DNA of 64,000 nucleotides from Ureibacillus acetophenoni (lineage in GTDB: Bacteria > Bacillota > Bacilli > Bacillales_A > Planococcaceae): NCBI RefSeq assembly GCF_900220965.1, contig NZ_OBQC01000006.1, positions 1-64,000 of the forward strand, given 5' to 3'. Under the pieces are notes generated by a model. It saw only the letters and a program-made list of their open reading frames with translations. It was not told the origin of the DNA and made no database searches. Within the stretch, counting starts at the first letter, position 1. Each line of letters starts with the position of its first letter. The position numbers and the translations under genes were made by a program. Below, piece by piece: positions 45,000 through 52,526 of this stretch.

Positions 45000-45255
45000 T
45001 TTGGAATTTTTATGAATTTTTGTTTTTCGAATGTCTACTTATTTCTATTAAATTCAGATTACCACTTTTACCCTCAAACTCACATATAAAAACTTCTTTT
45101 CTACTATTCCTATCAATCTGCTGAAAATTGGTCACAATTTACTAACCTTTCATTAAAATTTTGAAACTTTTTTTCAACCAGAACGTATATATTGTTATAG
45201 AAAAGGTTATAAAAATAATATGAATTACTTTATTATGTATGATTTGTGAACACTA
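45000..45255. other. Intergenic region upstream of the spx-like promoter
   Basis: About 250 AT-rich bases with no gene or structure that I can support. Confidence 0.4.
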
Positions 45256-45316
45256 TTGACTTACATTTATCTTACTAGTAAGATATTTATATATTAAATT
45301 TATTTTACTTGTAAGC
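45256..45316 (+). promoter_or_regulatory. Promoter overlapped by a palindromic operator (MarR-type)
   Basis: TTGACT (45256-45261) and TAAGAT (45279-45284) form a sigma-A promoter with an exact 17-nt spacer. An 18-bp perfect palindrome, TATCTTACTAGTAAGATA (45268-45285), covers the spacer and -10. A related dyad TTACTTGTAA (45305-45314) is centred 33 bp downstream. The arrangement predicts repression of the spx-like gene, most likely by the MarR protein encoded just after it. Confidence 0.8.
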
Positions 45317-45347
45317 TTTTATAAATTTATGAAAGCGAGGAGTTTTT

Positions 45348-45752
45348 ATGACAGTAACAATTTACACTCAATCAAGCTGTTCTTCATCACGTAAGGCTAT
45401 TAAATGGTTAAAGGAAAACGAAATTCATTTTATTGAAAAGAGAATTACTTCTCAACCACTTTCTTTAACTGAATTTAAGAATATTTTACGCATGACTGAA
45501 GACGGTACTGACGAAATTATTGCAACGAATTCAAATGATTTTAAAAATCTTAATATTGATATTGACCAACTTTCAATTCAAGAGCTTTATGATTTAATTC
45601 AAACTCATCCGCGTATGTTGCGTAGTCCGATTTTATTGGATGAAAAACGAATTCAAGTTGGCTATAATGAAATGGATATTCGTCGCTTTATTCCACGTAA
45701 AGTTCGTGCATATGAACTAGTTGCAATGCAAAAGCTTGCTAGTCAAATGTAA
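45348..45752 (+). CDS. Spx/ArsC-family regulator lacking the second redox cysteine
   Basis: A 134-aa paralog of Spx, which binds the RNA polymerase alpha C-terminal domain and redirects transcription under disulfide stress. LRMTEDGTDEII, HPRMLRSPILLDEKRIQVGYNE and RRFIPRKVR match Spx closely, including the polymerase-contact Gly. The N-terminal CXXC switch is changed to CSSS (SSCSSSRKA): Cys is kept at the first position only. It has a good GCGAGGAG ribosome site and a promoter overlapped by a palindrome, and is followed by a marR gene. Without the second Cys, control is probably at expression rather than by an intramolecular disulfide. Confidence 0.88.
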   Translation: MTVTIYTQSSCSSSRKAIKWLKENEIHFIEKRITSQPLSLTEFKNILRMTEDGTDEIIATNSNDFKNLNIDIDQLSIQELYDLIQTHPRMLRSPILLDEKRIQVGYNEMDIRRFIPRKVRAYELVAMQKLASQM

Positions 45753-45827
45753 TGAATGATTAGACTTGTGAACGTGAATTTCTTTGGTTTTCCTTCACTA
45801 AGCTAATCATATAGGGGGCTAAGCTCT

Positions 45828-46259
45828 ATGGATAACCAGAGATATGAACATCTTACTTCTCTATTTGAAGTAGTATCTTCATTAGAGAGAAAATGGGCAA
45901 ATGAATGGAATCAGAAAAATCATTTAGGCTTTTCGAAGTCTCATATATTATTATTAGAACTATTAGCAAAAGAAGGTCCAAAACGTCCATCTGTTATTGC
46001 CGAGCGACTCCAAGTTACTACTGGTGGAGTCACAGTTTTAACAACTAAGCTCATCAATGCAGGTTTTATCGAAAAAACGCAAAGTAATGCAGATCGACGT
46101 TCTTCTCAAATTGCTATCACCCTAGAGGGTAAGAAAATATTAGAAGAATCAAGGTCACATGTAACAGAAATGGTTAATTCCATGTTTGGAATGCTTTCAA
46201 ATGAGGAATTAAAAACATTACATACGATATTCGAAAAATGTTTATTAAATAGTAAGTAA
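45828..46259 (+). CDS. MarR family transcriptional regulator
   Basis: A 143-aa winged-helix dimeric regulator. The DNA-recognition region is RPSVIAERLQVTTGGVTVLTTKLINAGFIEKTQSNADRRSSQIAIT, and the ends form the dimer helices. No cysteine is present, so sensing is not thiol-based in this protein. It lies 75 nt after the spx-like gene in the same direction and is the prime candidate to bind the palindromic operator at 45268-45285. The ATG follows AGGGGGC. Confidence 0.88.
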   Translation: MDNQRYEHLTSLFEVVSSLERKWANEWNQKNHLGFSKSHILLLELLAKEGPKRPSVIAERLQVTTGGVTVLTTKLINAGFIEKTQSNADRRSSQIAITLEGKKILEESRSHVTEMVNSMFGMLSNEELKTLHTIFEKCLLNSK

Positions 46260-46261
46260 CC

Positions 46262-47055
46262 GGGACTGGGACAAAACCCTTCCCCAAATTGAAATAGCCG
46301 ATTGCATTTTACAAGGATAAGATGCAATCGGCTTAATTTTTTATTCAAAGAAATTCAGGGTATAACAAGTCTGATGAATAATAGATAGCCGGAAAATTTC
46401 CTTTTAAAATGAAGTTATAATTGAAAGTAGCGGAGATAACCGGAGAGATGAGACTATCGATTAACTCATTGTCGCTTTAGATAACGAACATAATATACGT
46501 TTTTGCTTAAATAGTATATAAAATATTCTATTTCCCTCTATTTTTGATCGCAGAATTTCACTCATAGAATTAATAAGAGTAGAAATTACCCTTAATTAGT
46601 AAAAGGTTTGAACAATCGCTTAAATAGAGGGAGAAATTACCCTTGTTTGCTTAAAAAGAGCAAAAATAAGGTGGTCTTCTTAAAATAAGAGGAAAAAAAA
46701 TCTACTCTTATATACCCTAAAAAAGTCCTAATTCTATAAATAACGGGAAATTCTCCCTTATTTATACGTTTCTAAAATTCGATACGCTCCTAATTTCAAA
46801 CATTGCATTGATTCCCCGATCAATCGACTAAAAGTTATAGTTCATACTCGGCTACAAAGACTCTTTATCCTAAACTAGTTAATCGGCAGCCTCGAGATTC
46901 CGGTTATTAACTTGAAAAGCCAAAAATGGGTCGTTTTATTTCAAATAGCCGGAAAATTTTCTCTTATTCTTCTTTAACCCGCATTATTTCACCTTTAACC
47001 GGAGAAAATCCGCTTATTTCACTTTTTTATCTAAGCAAGATTTGTCCCGGTCGCC
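46262..47055. repeat. Cluster of degenerate AT-rich dyads bounded by inverted GGGACAAA ends
   Basis: About 800 bases without a gene. Left end GGGACTGGGACAAA (46262-46275) and right end TTTGTCCCGGTCGCC (47041-47055) are imperfect inverted repeats (about 12 of 15). Inside are six to eight diverged dyads such as AATAACGGGAAATTCTCCC (46740s), ATAGCCGGAAAATTTTCTC (46950s), TAACCGGAGAAAATCCGC (46997 on) and GAAATTACCC (46580s, 46640s). It looks like a decayed repeat array or a miniature element remnant. Confidence 0.55.
46296..46341 (+). terminator. marR terminator
   Basis: A 12-bp perfect stem, AGCCGATTGCAT (46296-46307) with ATGCAATCGGCT (46322-46333), then TAATTTTTTATT. Confidence 0.92.
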
Positions 47056-47085
47056 TCTATACTATTCTCTCCCCTTCTCTTAAAC

Positions 47086-47125
47086 ATTAAAAAAGAAAGA
47101 ACTGCTCCTTAAGAACAATTCTTTC
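47086..47125 (-). terminator. ECF sigma gene terminator
   Basis: GAAAGAACTGCTC (47095-47107) pairs with GAACAATTCTTTC (47113-47125) with mismatches; the minus strand continues TTTTTTAATG. Confidence 0.8.
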
Positions 47126-47139
47126 CTTTGTGGTTCTGG

Positions 47140-47688
47140 TTAAGCTGTTAATACTCCATCTACTACTGAATCATCTGATAATAAAATTTCTTTTAAGCGT
47201 GCTTTTGCACGGAATAATCTTGATTTTACCGTTCCGATTGATACTTTCATTAGTTTTGAAATTTCAGCTAATGAGTATTGATCGACGTAAAAGTACCATA
47301 ATGTTTTTTGATAAATGCCATCTAGCATTTTCATTTTTTCTTGAACAATTTTCGTTACTTCTTCTTTTTCAACTTGTTCTTCAGTCGTTAAGTCGTTATT
47401 GGGAACCAAGTCTAAGATAGGAACGTCTAATGTTTCAGGTTGATGCATTAAGTACTTACTACGGCGAACATTTTTGCGATAGCGGTCGCGGAACGTGTTC
47501 ATAGTAATTGTTGTTAGCCAAGCTTTCACATGTTCAACTTTAGAAACTTGGGCTTCATTGCGTACGACTTTTACCCATACTTCTTGCATCAAATCCTCTG
47601 CTTCTTGTGCGTTACGTGTTAATTTTAAACATAAATGATATATATAACGGCTATATTCTTCATATATCCCTGCTAAGTTGTTATTCAT
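47140..47688 (-). CDS. ECF-type RNA polymerase sigma factor
   Basis: A 182-aa sigma-70 group IV protein. Region 2 is YRYIYHLCLKLTRNAQEAEDLMQEVWVKV-like and region 4 is YSLAEISKLMKVSIGTVKSRLFRAKARLKEIL, which recognises the -35 box. No anti-sigma gene follows: the stop is succeeded by a terminator. The ATG at 47688 has a moderate site (ACGGAGG). Control by an unlinked anti-sigma or by transcription alone is possible. The target regulon is unknown. Confidence 0.88.
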   Translation of the reverse strand: MNNNLAGIYEEYSRYIYHLCLKLTRNAQEAEDLMQEVWVKVVRNEAQVSKVEHVKAWLTTITMNTFRDRYRKNVRRSKYLMHQPETLDVPILDLVPNNDLTTEEQVEKEEVTKIVQEKMKMLDGIYQKTLWYFYVDQYSLAEISKLMKVSIGTVKSRLFRAKARLKEILLSDDSVVDGVLTA

Positions 47689-47856
47689 TATTTAAACCTC
47701 CGTATAAAAAAGACGTGTTTTTATATAACTTTCTACAGTTCTAATTTTGCCAAATATATGTATTACATCCCATCGCATTAGCTTTCAATTTCATTACATT
47801 GATGTAAGTTTTCTGTTTCCTTGGACTAGCAGAATATTACAAATGAGTAAATTTTC

Positions 47857-48097
47857 AGAATTGTTTGTGCACCTGGTACATGAAATATTCTGAATTGCTT
47901 GCGTACCTGGTACCCAAAATATTCTGAATTGTTTGCGTACCTTGTTTGCGTACCTGGTACCCGAAATATTTTGAATTGTTTGCGTACCTGGTACCCGAAA
48001 TATTCTGAATTGTTTGCGTACCTGGCACCCGAAATATTCCGAATTGTTTGTGTACCTGGTACCCGGTATATTCTGAATTGTTTGTGTACCTGGTACC
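47857..48097. repeat. 34-bp tandem repeat with GTACCTGGTAC core
   Basis: Eight cores start at 47869, 47903, 47937 (truncated), 47950, 47984, 48018, 48052 and 48086. Spacing is 34 bp throughout except for one 13-bp slippage between 47937 and 47950. The core GTACCTGGTAC is palindromic around its central base, and units read GAATTGTTTGCGTACCTGGT.. with AAATATTC between cores. The same core makes the hairpins around kbl. The array ends 88 nt before the dipeptidase start. Confidence 0.93.
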
Positions 48098-48183
48098 TTG
48101 AAGGTGGCAGCTTGAAAAATGCTGTGTACAGAGGTTTCTGTTATACTGTTTTTATTATGGAAATTTGGAAATGAGGGAAATTA

Positions 48184-49566
48184 ATGAGTCATTTACAATC
48201 ATTGGATCAGTATTTTTCACAACATCGTGAGAAACATTTAGAAGAACTGAAGGAGTTTTTACGTATTCCTAGTATTAGCTCACTTTCTGAACACAAAGAG
48301 GATATGTTAACAGCTGCAAGCTGGTTAGCTGATGCTCTTAAAAAGTTAGGGATTGAAAATGTCTCAGTCGATGATACAAAAGGTCACCCGGTTGTATATG
48401 GTGACTGGCTACATGCTGAAGGTAAACCAACGATTTTATTCTATGGTCACTATGATGTTCAACCAGTAGACCCATTACATCTTTGGGAATCTGAACCTTT
48501 CAACCCAACGATCCGAGATAACAAATTATTCGCTCGTGGTTCTTCAGATGATAAAGGACAAGTCTTTATGCATCTGAAAATGATTGAAGCGTTATTTGCA
48601 ATAGAAGGAACTTTACCTGTAAACGTGAAATTCATCTACGAAGGTGAAGAAGAAGTTGGTAGCCCTAACCTTCCTGCTTATGTTGAAGAACATAAAGAAA
48701 AGCTTGCAGCTGACCTAATTCTAATTTCTGATACAGGTCTATATGCACCAGGAAAACCAGCAGTATGTTATGGACTTCGTGGATTAACAGGTGTCCAAAT
48801 CGATGTACGTGGCGCAAAAGGCGACCTTCACTCCGGTCTATATGGCGGTGGTGTTCAAAATGCAATCCACGCTTTAGCTGAAATTTTAGCTTCCTTCCGA
48901 AACGAAGATGGACAAATTTTAGTAGAAGGTTTTTATGACAAAGTGCTTCCTCTAACTGATGAAGAACGCCAAGCTTACAAAGAACTGAACTTTGATGAAG
49001 AAGCTCTGAAAGAAGAAATTGGCGTAAACGAATTATTCGGTGAAAAAGGATACTCTTACTTAGAACAAACTTGGGCTCGTCCGACTCTTGAAATAAACGG
49101 AGTATTTGGTGGATTTTCAGGTGAAGGAATTAAAACTGTTCTACCTGCAGAAGCTGGTGCAAAGATCACTTGTCGTCTAGTGCCAAATCAAGATCCGGAA
49201 GAAATTGTTGATTTACTTCGTAAACACATTCAAAAACATAAGCCTGCTGGAGTAGAAATTACAGTATCTGAGTTTGATAAAGGTGCACCTTATATTACGC
49301 CATTTGACCACCCAGTAATTCAGGCTGCAGGACGTTCTTACGAGAAAATCTATCAAGTTCCAACTGCTTATACACGCGGAGGTGGCTCGATTCCTATCGT
49401 TGCAGCATTCGATCAAATCTTAGGGTTACCGGTCGTATTAATGGGATTTGGTTTAAATAGTGAAAACTTCCATGCACCAAATGAACACTTCCACTTAGAA
49501 AACTTTGACAAGGGACTTCGTGTTCTTGGAGATTATTTACATGAAGTGTCCAATCTTGCTCTGTAA
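48184..49566 (+). CDS. M20 family dipeptidase
   Basis: A 460-aa zinc metallopeptidase of the CNDP/ArgE-DapE type. Metal-binding residues are in YGHYDVQPVDP and RGSSDDKGQ; the catalytic Glu is in YEGEEEVGSP. The lid/dimerisation domain begins near GLRGLTGVQIDVRGAKGDLHSGLYGG, and NEHFH supplies the last ligand. It hydrolyses dipeptides or N-acyl amino acids in the cytoplasm. The ATG at 48184 follows GAGGGAAA. The 34-bp repeat array occupies the promoter-distal upstream region. Confidence 0.93.
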   Translation: MSHLQSLDQYFSQHREKHLEELKEFLRIPSISSLSEHKEDMLTAASWLADALKKLGIENVSVDDTKGHPVVYGDWLHAEGKPTILFYGHYDVQPVDPLHLWESEPFNPTIRDNKLFARGSSDDKGQVFMHLKMIEALFAIEGTLPVNVKFIYEGEEEVGSPNLPAYVEEHKEKLAADLILISDTGLYAPGKPAVCYGLRGLTGVQIDVRGAKGDLHSGLYGGGVQNAIHALAEILASFRNEDGQILVEGFYDKVLPLTDEERQAYKELNFDEEALKEEIGVNELFGEKGYSYLEQTWARPTLEINGVFGGFSGEGIKTVLPAEAGAKITCRLVPNQDPEEIVDLLRKHIQKHKPAGVEITVSEFDKGAPYITPFDHPVIQAAGRSYEKIYQVPTAYTRGGGSIPIVAAFDQILGLPVVLMGFGLNSENFHAPNEHFHLENFDKGLRVLGDYLHEVSNLAL

Positions 49567-49611
49567 TATTCAAATTCAACTGTTCTACAAAATCTATTAA
49601 ATAATAAACAC

Positions 49612-49649
49612 AAAAAAGTCGACTCTCGTTAAAGAGCCGACTTTTTTGG
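49612..49649 (+). terminator. Dipeptidase gene terminator
   Basis: AAAAAGTCG.CTCT pairs with AGAG.CGACTTTTTT (49612-49648), with a short loop. Confidence 0.92.
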
Positions 49650-50070
49650 ACTAACCTTTTAAAGCAATATATATAATTATAGGGGAGGTTATATATCTTG
49701 TCGAACAAGCTTTATAAGGTTTATTGAGCTTAACTAATCACTTTTACTATAGAGCGATTCTCATATCAGTTACTTTTGTAACCTTTATGATGATATTAGT
49801 TTATCATCTACACTTATGACTTTAAATAGATTTTTCTTATATGTCACATTTTTATCATATTTTCGTTCACATTTTCGTAAAAATTGTTGTATAACAACTT
49901 AAAAACTTCTACCCTCACTTCAATAAACCTCTATAAACTTTGATAAATCAATAACCCTCTAACCAACAACTGTTCTATAGAAGTTTCATTTCTAAAGATA
50001 ACGCTCCGCATCTTATCGTATTATTTTGACTTTTCAAAATACAATCGTTTACATTTTCATATAAAAAAAT
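49650..50070. other. Intergenic region, nothing recognised
   Basis: About 420 AT-rich bases between convergent genes. A GGGGAGG followed by TTG at 49698 opens a nine-codon frame only; no gene or known element is supported. Confidence 0.4.
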
Positions 50071-50100
50071 AGAGTATATAACAAATTGTTTTATACTCTA
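50071..50100 (-). terminator. ctaB terminator
   Basis: AGAGTATA (50071-50078) pairs with TATACTCT (50092-50099); the minus strand continues ATTTTTTTAT. Confidence 0.82.
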
Positions 50101-50110
50101 AAAGTCACTA

Positions 50111-50995
50111 TTAACTAAAAATCATGGCTACTACTGAATATATAATAATAGTTGCAAACTCAATAGTCATAAAAAGTAAGGAATACACGAACATTTTAGT
50201 AGCCCATGTTTTCCCCTCCATTTTGTGATACCCTACAAAACTTAACCACAGCCAGATGATCGCTAAGATTAAGGAAACAAGTGTAAGTCCCCAACTAATT
50301 GGAACAAATAAAAAACTCGTTAGCGTTAAAATAATTAAATATATATTTGTTTGAATGTACGTTCTTCTAATCCCTTTAACAACTGGTAACATTGGAACAT
50401 CTGCTGCTGAATAATCGTCCTTTTTTCGAATTGCAATCGCGTAGAAATGTGGCATTTGCCAAATAACCATAATAAAAAACAACGCCCATGCCGCTGGATG
50501 CCATATATCTGGTGCAACTGCTGCCCACCCTATTAACGGTGGCATTGCGCCTGAAATACTACCAACTTCCGTATTCCAAATCGTTCTTCTTTTTGTCCAC
50601 ATTGTGTAAGGGACAACATAGAAAAACACGCCAAGGAATCCTAAAAAAGCTGCAAGCAGTGAAGTTAATGACAAGCTTACAAGTCCTATAATTAATAGTA
50701 AAATTGCAACAGTTGTAACTAACTTTGAATCTAAATCCCCTGTAACTGTTGGACGGGATTTTGTCCGACTCATTTTCAAGTCGATATCACGATCATATAG
50801 GTTATTAAATGCGCCGGCAGCACCGATAATGAGCGCACTACCAATAATTGCAAAAATAATATTTAGTATATTATCGACAAAATTTAAATCATAAGTATAT
50901 AAAGCAAGCATTAGTGCAGCAATCATTGGAATTAAATTGGATTTGATAATTCCTGTCTTAATTGTTTTTGCCCACAAATCCACATAATTTTGCAT
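50111..50995 (-). CDS. ctaB: Protoheme IX farnesyltransferase (heme O synthase)
   Basis: A 294-aa UbiA-superfamily prenyltransferase with about nine helices that adds a farnesyl group to heme B for aa3- or bo-type oxidases. The first Asp-rich motif is NNLYDRDIDLKMSRTKSRP, followed by PYTMWTKRRTIWNTEVGSISGAMPPLIGW, a CtaB signature. There is no ctaA or oxidase gene near, so it is an isolated copy. Confidence 0.92.
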   Translation of the reverse strand: MQNYVDLWAKTIKTGIIKSNLIPMIAALMLALYTYDLNFVDNILNIIFAIIGSALIIGAAGAFNNLYDRDIDLKMSRTKSRPTVTGDLDSKLVTTVAILLLIIGLVSLSLTSLLAAFLGFLGVFFYVVPYTMWTKRRTIWNTEVGSISGAMPPLIGWAAVAPDIWHPAAWALFFIMVIWQMPHFYAIAIRKKDDYSAADVPMLPVVKGIRRTYIQTNIYLIILTLTSFLFVPISWGLTLVSLILAIIWLWLSFVGYHKMEGKTWATKMFVYSLLFMTIEFATIIIYSVVAMIFS

Positions 50996-51180
50996 ATTCT
51001 ATCATTTTCCCTTCACTATAAGACGTGCTTCGTCAAAATAGCACACGATTCTATCATAACATTGATTTGTGGTATGCAACAATCATATAACTCTCGGGAA
51101 TATGCATAAATTATGTCATTCTTGAACAAATTTCTCACAATCTATAGAAAGAAAATTATCGAGATATAGAGTAGCTTATT

Positions 51181-52281
51181 CTACGTTTTACTAATATCTA
51201 CTTCATTTCTTTGTTTTTGTGAATTTCTCCTATCAATCCATGCGCATGCAACTTTTAGTAACGGTATAGTGACTATAAATACGAAAAGTAAACGGAACAT
51301 TTGAAATACTGTCACGACCGAAATATCTGCTCCGACAGATGTTGCTATTAAGCTCATTTGGTCTAATCCACCAGCTGCAGTACTTAAAAAACTGGTTGGA
51401 AGTGAGTATTGTAAAAAAAACACTAAAATTAAACTTTGAATATATGTAAAAAGAAGTAAAACGATTGAACTTGCAATTCCTAAAAAAAGTATCCGCGCTC
51501 CGACCTTAACCATATGAGGTTTTAATAAAAGACCGATATAAGCTCCAAGAAATATCTGTGCAATATTCAATAACCATAAAGGCACTTCTGGCGTTTCAAT
51601 ATGAATGAATTGAAAGAATATAATGAGAAAAACTGGTCCTAAAAAGAATGAAACAGGAAGTTTTACTTTTTTACCGATTAAAGCACTCAACCAGGCAACT
51701 GCTATCAGTATGATTAACGGTAATACCGTTTCTAATTTAAATCCTGACCCTTCCATCCCACTGACTACATGTCCAGAAACAATAAATGGAATTAATACAA
51801 CAATACTAATCACTCTTATGACATGGAAATATGTAACCATCGCTAAATTAATATCTTTTTCCTCTTCTGCAAACGTTACTATTTGTGATAATCCACCTGG
51901 AACTGTACATGTAAGTGACGTTTTTAATGGAATATTACCTATTCTTTGAACAACATAAGATACACCTACTGAAAATGCCGTTAATGATATATTCATGGCA
52001 AACATGATTAAAATAATCCAGCCCATGCCAGCAAATAAATCAAATTGGAATGATTGACCAATTGCCACTCCAACGATTACTAACCCTAGATTACGCAAAG
52101 ATTGAGGCCATTCTAAGTTAATTTTTCGGATAAAAAATTGACTAATCAACATAACAATTAATGGACCTAACATCCATGGAATCGGTAAATTTAAGCTTTT
52201 AAAAATGAACACACCAATTAAACTAATAATTAAAACTAACCCCATTGATACGATACGCAATTTTGAACCTTCTCTCACCAT
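51181..52281 (-). CDS. AbrB family transporter (PF05145)
   Basis: A 366-aa membrane protein with about ten helices in two repeated halves. Marks: LNLPIPWMLGPL, CTVPGGLSQIVTFAEEE and its repeat STAAGGLDQMSLIATSVGAD. These belong to the family often annotated as AbrB duplication or ammonia monooxygenase, although no monooxygenase activity is established; it is more likely a transporter. No substrate can be inferred from its neighbours. Confidence 0.82.
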   Translation of the reverse strand: MVREGSKLRIVSMGLVLIISLIGVFIFKSLNLPIPWMLGPLIVMLISQFFIRKINLEWPQSLRNLGLVIVGVAIGQSFQFDLFAGMGWIILIMFAMNISLTAFSVGVSYVVQRIGNIPLKTSLTCTVPGGLSQIVTFAEEEKDINLAMVTYFHVIRVISIVVLIPFIVSGHVVSGMEGSGFKLETVLPLIILIAVAWLSALIGKKVKLPVSFFLGPVFLIIFFQFIHIETPEVPLWLLNIAQIFLGAYIGLLLKPHMVKVGARILFLGIASSIVLLLFTYIQSLILVFFLQYSLPTSFLSTAAGGLDQMSLIATSVGADISVVTVFQMFRLLFVFIVTIPLLKVACAWIDRRNSQKQRNEVDISKT

Positions 52282-52493
52282 TCAATAACTATTTTTTAGT
52301 AGTTCAATCATACATAAAGTGGAAACATTAATCTATAATTTCTATTATTTTAATGGTATCTCTTTTAATGTTTCTAAGAATTCACTCCATTTTTAAAGAT
52401 GCATTTTCTATACATCTATTATTTATTCTTCTATTCAACGAAATTCATTAATATAAAAGGAATGTAAATATATTGTCAAACTTAAAAACGAAA

Positions 52494-52526
52494 AAGAGAT
52501 TGTAAAGCAGCCCTTTACAATCTCTT
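52494..52526 (-). terminator. Terminator of the GGDEF/EAL gene
   Basis: A 14-bp perfect stem, AAGAGATTGTAAAG (52494-52507) with CTTTACAATCTCTT (52513-52526), then TTTCGTTTTT on the minus strand. Confidence 0.93.

Noticed and set aside
47899-48174. 91-codon plus-strand frame
   Set aside because: It is a product of the 34-bp repeat (RTWYPKYSELF units) and lacks a ribosome site.
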